In this document: piece after piece, positions 20,522 to 31,381 of the stretch
How positions within the stretch are numbered: position 1 is the first letter of the stretch
Layout of the letters: each line of letters starts with the position of its first letter
Position numbers and translations under genes: made by a program
Assembly: GCF_004011695.2 (NCBI RefSeq)
Contig: NC_082408.1
Location: 357,501-421,500 of the forward strand
Origin: Ascochyta rabiei
Lineage: Eukaryota; Ascomycota; Dothideomycetes; Pleosporales; Didymellaceae
Direction: 5' to 3'
Length of the DNA: 64,000 nt
Notes under the pieces: model-generated
The model's database searches: none
Told to the model about the DNA's origin: nothing
Seen by the model: the letters and a program-made list of their open reading frames with translations, nothing else

Positions 20522-22668
20522 CTACTCGGCCAGCTTCAAGAAACCCGCCTGGCCTGCAAGCGCGTCTTCTTTGATCATCTCCGCCGCACCTTCGCCCACG
20601 CCATACGCTACCATCTGCGTATGTCCGTTGTTGACGCGCGGGATACTGCTCACGTCGGCGACTCTCAGTCCGCGCACGCCGCGCACGCGCAGCCGGCTGT
20701 CCAGCACGGCGTTGGGGTTGGAGGAGGGACCCATGGCGCAGGTGCTCGAGGGGTGGTAGCCTAGAGGGGCACTGCGTTAGCCAGCAAGGAGAATGGACAG
20801 TGTGGTGGTGGTGGTGGTGGTGGTAAGGATAGACGGACTTACATGTCGTGGCATGCTGTTTGACGTGGGGGATCCAGTCTTCCCTCGTCGTGTTGGTGTG
20901 GTGCGTTAGATGCGCTGGCCAGCTTCCCTTGACTACGCTCTTGGTGCCGGAGCCGTTCATGACCATCTCGTTTGCGAAACGGCACGCTTCCGTCATGACC
21001 AGCATGTCCAGCGGGTCCGCGAGATAGTTGTGGTCGACCACGGGATTGTCCGCTGGGTTGGACGACTTGAGCGTTACCGAGCCCCGCGACTTTTGGTTGA
21101 AGAGAAGGTTGCACATGGCGAAGGTGTGCTTGTGGTCGACGGGGAAGTCGACGTACTGCTTGGGCCCGCCGTACAGCTCCGTGTTCCAAAACTCCATGTT
21201 GGGCTGCTGCGGCGTAAGGCCCATCGGGTCCCGGCCTTCTTCTCGTGCTGCGCTGCGCCACAACTCCGAGTCTTGCAGGCGGTCGTCGAGACGCGCGTAG
21301 CCGAAAATGCCTCGTACATGTTAGGATGAATAAGAGACAGATGGATGTAGGTGTTGGCCTACCGAAAGGAAAGGTGCTAAGCATCCCAGTCTTCTTTTCT
21401 TTGTAGAGTTCGTAGGTGGATGCAATGGCATTGTCGTGGTAGGCAAGGTAGTCGTTTGTGAGGTTGGGCTCGGAAACTTCGTAGAACACAAAGACGAGCT
21501 GAAAGGCTTCTCGTTAGCACATACACAGACGAGAAACTCTGTTGATACGTACGCAATGGTCCTGCAGATTCTGACCTACACCGGGTAGGTCGACTCTGCA
21601 CTCTATCCCGTGTTTCTTGAGCTGTTCCTTCGGCCCAAGACCTGATCGCATCAGGACCGTTGGACTGCAGTACGCACCAGCTGTAACGATGACTTCTTTC
21701 TTGGCTTGATACTCGATCTTTTTACCTGTCGTCGAAATGGTGGCAACGCCTGTTGCGGTGAGTTCGCCATCCGTCTCGGAGAAGACGATCCTGTCAACAA
21801 CGACTTCGGTCTTGATGGTGATGTTTTCCCGCTTGTAGCCTTTGGTGATGAAGTCGGCAGCTGTGGTGCGAACACCTTGATGCACCGTGCGTGGCACGTC
21901 GCCACACCCATGAGGTGTCTCGCCGGTCGAGAACATATCAGGGTGGTAAGGAAGGCCGAAATCAATCATACTTTCCTTGATGCGCTCTGAAATGGGTGCG
22001 AGGTCGTGCGGTTCGATATGAAGAGGGCCCGAGGTGCCGTGGACTGACATGTCGGCTTTGTGCCAATCTTTCTCGTGCATAGTCTCCGCCTGCTCGCGTT
22101 TAACATAAAGGTCCTGCATCGGGGCGGACAGACACACACCTTTGCCATGTATGCGAACATCTTGTCTCCAGTCCACTCCTCCATTCCCCAATCGTCGTAA
22201 TCCTGCTTCGTGCCGCGGATGCATAGTGTTCCGTTGACACCGCTCGATCCTCCAAGGAAGCGACCGCGGCTGACTTTGACCTGTCTGCTGTCGACACTGT
22301 CCATAGGCTCGGTGACGATGTTCCAATCCGTATCGCTATCAAAGTTCTTGCTCCACCTTTAAGTCGACAATGATCAGGTTGATGTTTTTAGGGATTCCAG
22401 GTCAACTCACCCTCCCGCCATGTGCACATTTTCCAGGTCCGCATTATCGGGTCCAGCCTCGAGGACGAGGATCTTGGCATTGAGGTCTTCAGCGAGGCGA
22501 CCTGCAATCACACAGCCAGACGTTCCGCCGCTGCATCGGCGTCAGTCTACTTCACACTGAGTGCTTACTTCTTAGAAAGAAATGTCTCGATCAAGATATG
22601 GCTTACCCGCAGATGATGTAGTCGTAGACCTCGGCAGGATCTACAGAGTCAACGCGTTGGAGAGACAT
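20522..22668 (-). CDS. GMC-family FAD oxidoreductase
   Basis: Seven exons: 22607-22668, 22411-22530, 22140-22356, 21553-22089, 21363-21498, 20843-21310 and 20522-20760; 592 residues. The FAD-binding loop CGGGTSGCVIAGRL is formed across the first splice junction, followed by ILVLEAGP, the GMC signature GRFLGGSSGVNGTLCIRGT, the second signature GAYCSPTVLMRSGLGP, and the C-terminal YHPSSTCAMG with catalytic His plus NNGHTQMVAYGVGEGAAEM. Members oxidise alcohols, choline, sugars or aryl alcohols; without a signal peptide this one is probably intracellular, closest in outline to choline-dehydrogenase-like or alcohol-oxidase-like proteins. The splice between 21363 and 21310 is the least certain. 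The intron at 20761-20842 contains a (TGG)n tract. A bZIP-like regulator lies upstream on the same strand. Confidence 0.9.
20802..20824. repeat. (GTG)n microsatellite inside an intron
   Basis: Seven to eight GTG triplets in the last intron of the GMC oxidoreductase gene; on the gene strand this is a CAC run just downstream of the donor. Confidence 0.85.
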
Positions 22669-23274
22669 GCTTGTGGTGTGATAATAGCAACAGCTGACAG
22701 GGATACTGTCTGCAGAAACGTCTCCTTGAGGAAGGCTTTATGTAGCTGGCAGCCTACTTCCGTCTGACACGGAACCCGTCCGCACTTCTTCCGCAGTGCA
22801 TCGTCCTAGTGCCCGGATAGTCCACGGAGGTCGTACAAGCTCAAGCACTATCCCGCACTAAATCAGTGCAATACGCGCGTAGTTCTCGATGCATTCAGTG
22901 TGTGCTGGCCAGTGGTTCGCCTCACAACATCCCCAGACATGGCACTGAGGCTGGGTGATTGTTCTTAGACTCCTGCGACCCGAAGGCGAACAAGTCCCCA
23001 TCCAGCTCGCCAAATTGCGCCGGCTGTGAAAGATGCGCTCAAGTGATGCTCCGTCTTGCGCGGATACAGGTGGAGCTTACTAGTGTGTAGCAGAGTACCC
23101 CGCCCCACATATGCATAAATGCGGGGTCCCCAGATCCGAGAAGCACGAGGCTTGTGGAGCTCTGTTTCAAAGCCAAAGGGCAAGAAGGTGATGACAGCCA
23201 AGTGTTGCTCATTGAGCTCTCAAAGACAAACAAATCTTCGTGGGGGTGTTTTAGCACGCATACCGGTTACTGTG
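22669..23274. promoter_or_regulatory. Promoter region of the GMC oxidoreductase
   Basis: Lies between the bZIP stop and the GMC start on the minus strand. A CACTATCCGCACTAAATCAGTGC-like imperfect palindromic patch occurs near 22845-22870 but cannot be assigned to a regulator. No gene seen. Confidence 0.35.
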
Positions 23275-24033
23275 TTATCTCATACGGTCCGCGCGACCCC
23301 TCAACATCTCAAGTTCCCCTGATGTATTCCAACTGACCGCCCTCCGATAGCCTTGACTTAGCCAAAGCCTAATCATGTCTGGGTCCAAGTTGCGGAAGTT
23401 CTGCTGCGAAATCATCACAAACGCCTGCGCACACAACGTGGTGCTCTCCGATGGACTAGGCGGAGGACGTGTTTTGCAGGTGCAACATTCTGGGTCCAGG
23501 GGCGCGATGCTGTCTGACGATGGGGTGGGGAGAGAGGTTGGCAGGTTATCGGTGCAGCAGGGCGGCGGACCGGGTAAGGAGGGTGTCGGCGGGAGCAGGA
23601 TCGGAAGGGATGCAGCAAACACCGTAGGTGACGCGACAGTGCTTGGAGCAGGAAGAGCAACATGTGCATCGGGAGAAAGTGACTCGAGAGGAGAGCCAAC
23701 TGATGGCGTTTTCGCCATGCCGCTATCTACTTGCTCTTCACGCAGATTGAAGTGTTCTGAGATATCGTAGCATGCGAATGCATTAGCCGTGTCGCGCTCC
23801 TGTCTCAAGGCAACGATCTCCGCTCGAGCTGCTGTTAGTTGTCTCTCCGTCTCTGCCAATTTGAGTTCGAGAGAGACAACATGGTCTTTTTGGCGCGTGC
23901 GATGGCGTCTTTGATTCTCTCGCACACGACTTAATGCGTGCTCAGCGGACACGCGGGGTCTGCGATGCGATAGGCTGTGGTTGGGAGAGGTGATTGGAGT
24001 GGGAGAAGGTGCTGGCAGTATACGCGAGCGCAT
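23275..24033 (-). CDS. bZIP-like transcription factor
   Basis: Single exon, 252 residues. Residues 34-50 form a basic region (ALSRVRENQRRHRTRQK) followed by leucine-zipper heptads (Leu59, Leu66, Ile73, with Leu55 and Leu76 flanking). The RENQRRxR core belongs to a fungus-specific bZIP variant in which the usual Asn and Ala-Ala pattern is shifted. The centre is Ser/Pro-rich; a Cys cluster (ECCTCKT, about residues 184-190) and the C-terminal QAFVMISQQNFRNLDPDMIRLWLSQGY are often seen in such short fungal bZIP proteins. Related factors in ascomycetes regulate secondary metabolism or stress responses, but no target is shown here. The gene lies 606 bp upstream of the GMC oxidoreductase and is read in the same direction. 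Confidence 0.82.
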   Translation of the reverse strand: MRSRILPAPSPTPITSPNHSLSHRRPRVSAEHALSRVRENQRRHRTRQKDHVVSLELKLAETERQLTAARAEIVALRQERDTANAFACYDISEHFNLREEQVDSGMAKTPSVGSPLESLSPDAHVALPAPSTVASPTVFAASLPILLPPTPSLPGPPPCCTDNLPTSLPTPSSDSIAPLDPECCTCKTRPPPSPSESTTLCAQAFVMISQQNFRNLDPDMIRLWLSQGYRRAVSWNTSGELEMLRGRADRMR

Positions 24034-24481
24034 TTTCGAGAAGCGTCACGTTAGGCGTGGTCTATGGATATATGGCTCTTGGAAGGTTGAGCGGATTGTC
24101 ATGATTTGAGGTGTGCGTGTGAGTGTATGTAAGGGTAGAGAGCTGAAGCATTCAAAGTCAGAGATCTTCGTGGTGACATATCGACGAAAATGAATCGTGA
24201 TAGGACAGAGCGTGAGTGGTACAAAAACTCCAGCACTTTCCGCGAAACCCTAGTCGAATCCCTGTCTGCACTGGCCATGGGACTAGTACACGTCGAACAT
24301 CAGCAGCGCAACTAGTTGGCAGGATGCGACATGTGAGTGGGGCACTATATTCTTAAATGAGACGTGCAAGTCTGCCCCACTTGGGTGATATTGCAGTTAA
24401 GAACATCGAGAAGACGCAGCGATCATCCAACACAAATCTATATAATCAACTTTTTCGTCTCTAAATTATCAAAGAAGTCAA
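24034..24481. other. Intergenic, bZIP promoter and upstream of tRNA
   Basis: The left part is the bZIP promoter. At 24268-24284 it holds GCACTGGCCATGGGACT, which is identical to part of the terminal inverted repeat of the MITE-like element at 45727-45963. A TATATAAT-like sequence lies at about 24438-24446, some 40 bp before the tRNA gene. Confidence 0.5.
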
Positions 24482-24553
24482 GCCTCCTTGGCCAAGTGGT
24501 AAGGCGTCGCACTTGCAATGCGAAGATCGCTCGTTCGATTCGGGTAGGTGGCA
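24482..24553 (+). tRNA. tRNA-Ala (UGC anticodon)
   Basis: The sequence folds as a cloverleaf: acceptor GCCTCCT with AGGTGGC, D arm GCC-AAGTGGTAA-GGC, anticodon stem TCGCA/TGCGA enclosing CTTGCAA (anticodon TGC at 24514-24516), a five-base variable loop, and a T arm with the standard TTCGATT loop. There is no intron. The B box GTTCGATTC is intact, and T runs follow directly (from 24555), as expected for RNA polymerase III termination. One T-T mismatch sits in the acceptor stem, and the usual G3-U70 alanine identity pair is not evident, so the amino-acid assignment rests on the anticodon and the A discriminator. Confidence 0.8.
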
Positions 24554-25204
24554 ATTTTCTTCTTTTTTGCACTCCCCACTTCAAGGGCAATGTAGTCAGT
24601 CCCTTTTCTGGCACCAACCTCTCGACCACGCACACAATCAGCTGCATACCTGTATAGCTCTTGCGCTGTCATTGTTTTTGGTTGAGCGTGACTCTACATG
24701 CTCCAAAACAGGTAATATACTATTATGAGTATCAATAAGGTCCTTTGATTAAACAGCGAGAATCTCTACCGGTACGCCGCCAGCCTTTCAACATCGAGCT
24801 TTTGTGCCATGTTTCCACAGCCATTTATCTCCTACTGCTCTGGTCCCAAAAGCTCGAAGCAGTGCGTGGAGTCAAAAATTGTATCATATGAGAACACGTG
24901 TAGGTGGAATTGAATTATTGAATAGACTGGTATCAAGCACCCTCCTAATAGAGGAAGAATAAGCATACTGCGGCAAGGTGAAAGAAGCACCGCAGCTGCG
25001 CCTAGGTTTTCTCACAAGACAGCAAAACGACCCACGCCGGCCCAGCCATTAAGCCCCTTTTCTCTCGTTCCTCACTTGTGCCCGTCCTCTCGGCACTTCC
25101 TTGTAGAGACTCTCCGTTGAGCTCGCGAACCTGGCATCCCTCCCACAGCAAGCCGCGAAATCGCTGTAGCCACAGCTCTGTCTTCTTAGACGTGTGCGGG
25201 CTTT
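24554..25204. other. Intergenic region between tRNA and tricalbin 3' end
   Basis: Starts with the T-rich terminator of the tRNA gene. The rest is AT-moderate with no gene recognised; the right end is the tricalbin 3' untranslated region. Confidence 0.4.
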
Positions 25205-28200
25205 CTAAGCGCCCGGAGGTGCGGGGCTTCTCTCTTTCCCTCTACTCAGCAGTCCTCTCCTCCCGCCTGACACTCTCGGACTCACGCTCCCTACCTGGCT
25301 CACGGCATCGGCTGGTGTGAAGGAGCTGCGTATAACAACCATGCCCTTCCCAACACCAACGTTCTTTTCGCCACCAGTGCGCGAATCGTCAATTGTAAAT
25401 TGCGCCTCACCAAGCTCGTCGTCGCGTCCAAAGGTAGCGTGGTCCTTGACTGTGACTTTGAAAAATTGGTCTGCTGTGCATGGGACTTTGAAAGTCTCGT
25501 TCTCGAACTGAACACTGCCTGTAGCGGTCTTGATATGGTCAGTCTTGTGTACGTCCTTTTTGCCCAGATGGACGAAGACGCGCAGGTTTATGCCGGGTGG
25601 AAAGCCGTCAGCGGAGACGATAGAGATATTCGCAGTACCCTGCTCGCCACCACCGGGCGCCGCTGAATCTCCCAGTCTGCTAGAGAAGGACTGTGCCCCC
25701 CAGCTGCGGTGGCGATTATGCTCGGATGTGTTTCGATTTGGCGTTGTGGGTTCGGCGGAGATGGAAGTAGTGTTGCCGCCCTCAACCGACACGAGTGGGA
25801 CGTCCATGCTTGGTCTGTCTCCCAAGTCTGGATGGTCAAAGTCATCCTCGCTATTGGCTCCGCGTGACTTTCTACGTTTGAAACCCCGGCCGAGGAATGT
25901 ACCGGCGCGAACTACACCGCCGCCAACCAAGGCAGCGCCCTTGCCAACACCTTTGACAGGGGCGCCGATGACTTTGCCGGGTACAGCAAAGGTGCCCGAG
26001 AAGGTACTTGAGCCTTGGCGGGCGCGGACAACGTAGTCTGGTTTGAAGAGCATTCTAAGCCTAATCGCACCGCTCTTGCCATCCAGGCCAAGAGTAACTT
26101 CCTGCTGTTGGAAAGGCTCCAAGATTTCGAGGTTGATGGCGGATTTGCCAAGAAAGTCGGCCTTATCACCAAAGTCCCAGTCATAGACATTGACGACGAA
26201 ATCTGCACCAGTTCGGCTCCTCACAGGGACCTCGAAGTACTCGTTCCACGCCGGGTGGAGTGTCTTCTTTTGGGTCTTCGTCTTGTAAACCTCTTTGTCG
26301 TTCAGAACAAACTTGCAGTAAGGATCCGAGAAGCCGTTGCGGTCAGCGGCTGGCAAGTCCGCCGCGTCCAGAACGTCAACACGGAGTGTACCTTGATTGT
26401 TGAACGATTCGCTGGGATCCAGGCGCATCTTGACTGGCAGATACTTGAGACTGACAGTGATCTTGCTCTCCTTGCCGTGCTTGTCTTTCAAGGTGAGTTG
26501 AGTAGGTGTGTACAAGCAGCGTCGCAGTGTATCGATGGTGTTGCCTGTGAGTTTAGCAATCACGTGATCCTGGTCTCCGTCGCCGTCCTTGTTGATCTGC
26601 TCGATAATGCGCAGAGTGATCTTGGAGAAGTCGAGCTCGCGGACCATGGTCTCGCCCACTAAGAACAGTCAGTGATGCACAACGGTAGCCAACGACATGA
26701 CTTGCCCTCGCCGAAAGTCATATGGCGGTTTTTGATCTTGGCACTGGAGTAGCTTGGATATGCCATGTCATCCATAAGAACATCAACATATCCGCCCGTT
26801 TCAGCAAACTCGCCATCGATAAGCTTGAATACAAGAAGTCCGGACTCTGTACAAGGTCAGCACATGCTTACATCAAGGGAAAAGGAAAGTGAGAGTATGG
26901 GTGCAAGGCAGCAGGCTGGGGACACCAACTCAGCCACCTGTACTTTCCCACGTCCTTCCCATCTTGTCGCAGCTTACCATACTGCTGCAGGTCCTCGGCG
27001 TTCAGGCGCAGCTTCTCAATCTTATGCTTCTCAGGGATCGGTTCGTTTTGCTGGTACTCGTTCTTTTCAAGCTGTTTAGCCAAGTCGGCCGCGCTATCTC
27101 TTTGAGAGCTGCTGGGTGCCAAGGAGGAGATGGTGCCCGCAGTCTCGGATCGAACGAGTTGGCTTGTACCAGATACAGTACGCGCGTGCGTCGATGCTGG
27201 CGCCTTTGATCCTGCCGTTTGGATGCTAGCCGCACGGGAGCGACCGTTGGGAGTGGTCTCTTCCGATTCCTCTTCGTCTTCTTCGGGATCCCAGGTGGGG
27301 ATAGTCGGGTAGAACGAGCATGTGTAGTTTAGCGTGCCCTTGTGGCCTGACGTGCCGGACATGCGCAGTGGACCAGGTATAGTTTGTTTCTGTTCATGAA
27401 CGAGATACTCGCCGTTCTCGTCTTGTTGAATGTAGTCGCCCGCTGACAGCTCGACGTGTCCCAATGAACGGTCCTTGCCCAGCGTCTCTTCATCCATAAC
27501 CTCGAGGGTCAGCTTCTCACGTATGGTGTGGACGGGGATGTAGACGACTTCGTCCCAATCGGGGTTTAGGTTGTTCTTGAAGGTAACCGTTCTACCCTTC
27601 TCGACACCAGAGAGCAGCACACGAACATACGGATCCGACTTGCCCATAGTTTCGAGATTTCGCAAGTCGCGAGCGCTCTGGAAGTGGAGCCTGATGACAC
27701 CAATCGGTGTGAGGTATCCGCCCGAGGACAGAGAGCCCTTGAGTGCCACAGGCTTCCATTCCAGCTTCATCTTTGCGCGCCCAGTCTGAGCGCCAGCCAG
27801 GTTGTACCACTCATGGCCCTTTGCTGTCAGGTCAAGCATGTCATCGATGGTGATCTGATAGGTTCCAAGAATAGGATCTCCCGCCAAGTCGCGATCGTCC
27901 TTGATGACCAGGCCAAGCTTTGCCTTCTTGCGGTCTGTGATGAGCATTTCCTTGGTCGCATCGGGCCAGATAGGGATGTTTGTGCGTTTCATGGCGCGAG
28001 ACTTGTGAACCTCACGGCCGTTGAGCAGCAGTACAGCGTACGGGCTCAATTGACCAATCATACTTTTGGTGCCGTCGAGATCCTTGGCTTGCTCAACAGT
28101 GAACTTGATGATGCCTGTGCGAGACTCTGGCGGAGGCTCTTTGGTGCCATCTTGCAGGGTAGTGCCCTCGAGAACGGGGAAGAAGCGAATGTCAGCCTGA

Positions 28201-29924
28201 AGAATACCGCGCGGTCGGCCACCAGACATGATCTCGAGGTGCATGTTCTCGTGGACAGAATCTGTCTCGAGCTGCTCGAGTGCGAACGTGGCTGTTCCAA
28301 GCTCCTTGTCCTTGCGAATGTCGTTGAAATCGAACAGGTTGATGGTCAGGGCGTCCTTTAGCGAAGTAACAATGATGTTGATAGTCTCGTTCCAGCGAGG
28401 ATTGGCATTCTCGTGCACAGTCTTGGTGCGTGCAAGCACGGCTCTGTTGTTGATCGAGACAGTCGCGTACGGGTCTGGCGTACCAGAGAATTTGTCGGGG
28501 TTCTTGAGACCCTGTGCACCGTGGAAGGTGACTTGCAGGACACCGATGGCTTGATCGACTGGATTTCCAGCAAGCATCTTGGCGATTTCAATGGGAAAGA
28601 CGTTGGGGTCGTACATCATAGGGCCGAGGTTGGCGTGAATTTGCTCCATGATGAACGTCTCTAGACCAGGAATGAAGTTGATATCGAAACCAAACGTCTC
28701 GCCGCCTAGCGGTTTGCAGACGTAGTCAATGGTCGGCCTCTCCAAGAAGGACATTTCGACTTTCTCGATGTGCGGGAACGGAAGCTGCAACTTGAATTTG
28801 AGACGCATGAGTCCGGAGAAGGCCATGTCCTCGACAATGACGTCCAAGCCTTTGCTGACCAGACCCTTGCCGATACGGATTTCGAGAACGATCTTGGGGT
28901 TGATCTTGTTCTTGACCTGTCGCGCGGTGAGGTCCATTGTGTCGTTGGGTGTGAAGCTGAACTTCCAGTCCATGAGCACAATGTCGTCCTGGGTCTTGGG
29001 GTAGGTCTTGACGTGCTCCAGGCGCGGTGGCTTGGTTCCCAGAACGAACGTCTTCATCTTCAGACTATCGAGGAAGGCGGGGGTGGAGGTAGACAGGACC
29101 TGATCGACGGAGCCAACAATGGTGTCGCAGAGGACAGGGGCGTAGATGGGCCAGAACTTGACGAGGAAGCTGTTGATCCACTCGAGGCTCTCCGTGTCCG
29201 TCTCCAGCTTGTTCTTGGCCATTTCGCGGTTGAGGTCGTCGCGGGCGTTTCTGCGCACACGGCGGATCGAGGTGCGGTAGTAGGTGCCGCAGATGGCCAT
29301 GATGATCATGATCCAGCCGAGGCCTCCGCCGAGCGTGGCCACGACCCACGAGCTCAGGCAGGCAAAGATGATGACGCCCGTGTTGTGGTACCAGTCGCCG
29401 AAGAACTTGTCGTCGAGCTGGCCTTCGAGGTAGGTTTGGTGGTCGAGCATGGTGCCCTCGTCCTCGTCCTTGTTCTCCGAACCGGGCATGCCGAAGCGCG
29501 GGGCCCAGCCAACGCGTTCCCAGCGCGCATCCGGGTCAGACTCGGGCGCGGGCGCATGGCCGTTGGCAGCGGACGATGAGGGCAGGTCCAAGCCGATGGC
29601 ACCAGCCTTGGTGGGCGGGGGGAGGTCGTACTGCGGGGCGCCGGCTGCGGCTTCGTCGGCGTCCGAGACCAGGGCCGTGGCATTGTGGTTGCGCTCGTGG
29701 TGGAAGCCCGGCGGGACTCGCGCCCTCGCCTGGGCGCGCTTCTGCTCGGGGCTGGCGTCGGGGTCGAACTGGAAGGCCGCGCTGCCGCCCTGGCGCGCCT
29801 GGTCGACGACGCTCTGCTCTGCGGCCTCGGCCGTGACGCGCGAATGAGGGTCGCGGGCGGCGTCGAGGGCGCCCTGCTGCTTCAGCTCCGAGGCATGCTC
29901 GGCGGTGCCGTTGAGATGGCTCAT
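25205..29924 (-). CDS. Tricalbin-type ER-plasma membrane tether (SMP and C2 domains)
   Basis: Three exons: 26978-29924, 26706-26846 and 25205-26658; 1513 residues. After a disordered N terminus, a hydrophobic hairpin (about 181-216, GVIIFACLSSWVVATLGGGLGWIMIIMA within it) anchors the protein in the ER. An SMP lipid-transfer domain follows (about 246-450). Five C2-like domains can be placed by their DPY/SDPY and NPxW landmarks: GTPDPYATV...NPRWNE, a degenerate second, GKSDPYVRV...NPDWDE, GFSDPYCKF...HPAWNE, and a weak fifth near the C terminus. Tricalbins (yeast Tcb1-3, related to extended synaptotagmins) tether cortical ER to the plasma membrane in response to calcium and lipids. The first intron is 131 bp; the second (26659-26705, 47 bp) has a GC donor (GCAAGT) and joins FGE to VGETMVREL, restoring a family motif. 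Confidence 0.95.
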
Positions 29925-29964
29925 GGCTGAGGCGGGTGTGGGCCGTGTGCAACGCCCAATGGGT

Positions 29965-29999
29965 CAACGAGCAACGAGCAACGAGCAACGGGCAACGGG
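29965..29999. repeat. Five tandem 7-bp repeats
   Basis: Three CAACGAG copies followed by two CAACGGG copies, about 40 bp upstream of the tricalbin start codon. Confidence 0.85.
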
Positions 30000-31131
30000 C
30001 AGTGGACAGTGGAAGGTGGGCAGGCGCTGCTGATTACCTGCGCGAGGGCAGCGGGCGCATGCAGAACGAGCGGTGCCGGTGCGCTCGCAGTCGAGAGCAG
30101 AGCGCGAGGGGCCGTCAATGGCGTGGTGCACGGTAGTACTGCACTGCGTGGTGGGTGGTGGTGACGCGGCGCAAACTTGCTTCTGCTTGCTCGTGAATTA
30201 GCCCGACTGCCATCTGTCTAACCGAAGGCGTACACGGCCCGCAGCTACTGATCACTCACCACGCAACACGCCCGTGTGTGTGTATCTGTGTGTCAAGAGA
30301 CGGTCCAATGGACGCTGCACGGGGATGGTACAGACAGTGAACCACAACCCTACAGACAGTAGAAGAAGATTGTACAGACAGCAAGCGAAGAGCGTACAGA
30401 CCGCAAACGAAGACGGTGGACCCTGCAGGTGCGGCGAAAGAATGGCGGACAAACAATGGGTAGACAGGGAGTTTGAGGTTCGAGGCCGTGGGGAGGGGAT
30501 GCAGCCAAGCGGAGCGGGACAGAGCTCTTTCAGGAGCTTGGATGAGGACCCAGGTGTTTAGTGTTTGGTGTTTAGTGTTTACCCAGCAATGACATGCCCT
30601 AGTGGAGATCCGGCTGCACTGCCACAGCCCACAGCTTGGGCCAGTACGTACACGATATCGCTAGGTATATGGCATGTCAATTTCCAGCCGCACTGTCCAG
30701 TATCCAGTGTCTATGTAATGCTCCCCTGCTGTAGCTACCTGCATGCCAGCTTGGATAGCGTGTCCTGTGCTGCTCCGACTCCCTCTGTTACCTGCAGCTA
30801 GCAGCTCCTCGGCGACTCCGCTGGCTCTCTGTGTAGCTGCTGCCTGCGGCTTGAGTGGCTGCGTCTTTTGCATCTCGGCCCCTGCTGTCCGCTGTCCGCT
30901 CTACGCTCTAGGCAGGGTCCAGCTAGCGCTCGCGACTCCACCGCGACTCCGCGACCGTTGCGCGGCCTGGGAGCTGTGCAAGCTTACTTCTCACTCCAGC
31001 TGCAAATCTTCATCTCTAATATCCGCCGCCTCCGCACGCCCACAACGCACACGCACTGGACACGGTGGCAAACTACGCTTCCCACTCGCAGCCCGTAACT
31101 TGTATTTGTCCCATCGTGCTTTACCTACACG

Positions 31132-31176
31132 CGTGAATCGTTCGTCAGGCCACACGTGAATCGTTCGTCAGGCCAC
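31132..31176. repeat. 22-bp direct repeat, two copies
   Basis: Two identical 22-bp units (31132-31153 and 31155-31176) beginning CGTGAATCG and ending CAGGCCAC, separated by one base. Each contains or abuts a CACGTG-like junction. Confidence 0.85.
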
Positions 31177-31381
31177 GCATAGCCCCGCAAGTTCGTGGAA
31201 GAAAGCATGTCGAGCTGTGTACGTCACGTGTCGTGCGCCATAGTACTACCCCTGCGGGCCTGCCCAGTTCGCTACCGCGCTGCTGGCTGCCGCGCATGTG
31301 TGCTCCCATTCCAAAATCATCACGTGCCTTTCAGAACTCCTTCAACAGCCTAGCCATTCTCCCTCCAACCCTGTGCACGCT

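Larger units (their letters stand above)
29925..31381. promoter_or_regulatory. Promoter of tricalbin and intergenic repeats
   Basis: About 1.45 kb between the tricalbin start and the 3' end of the next minus-strand gene. It contains five 7-bp repeats at 29965-29999, a TTTAGTGTTTGGTGTTTAGTGTTTA patch near 30557 and a 22-bp direct repeat at 31132-31176. No gene supported. Confidence 0.45.

Noticed and set aside
10074..23000. Possible secondary-metabolite cluster around the GMC oxidoreductase
   Set aside because: No polyketide or peptide synthase, terpene cyclase, P450 or transporter is present nearby; neighbours are housekeeping genes.
24438..24672. Minus-strand open frames over the tRNA gene (reading PNRTSDLRIASATPYHLAKEA-type peptide)
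   Set aside because: They are the antisense of the tRNA gene, a well-known source of spurious fungal protein entries.
30274..31159. Short plus-strand frames in the tricalbin promoter region
   Set aside because: Cys/Ser/Pro-rich translations with no homology and overlapping frames; best read as intergenic.
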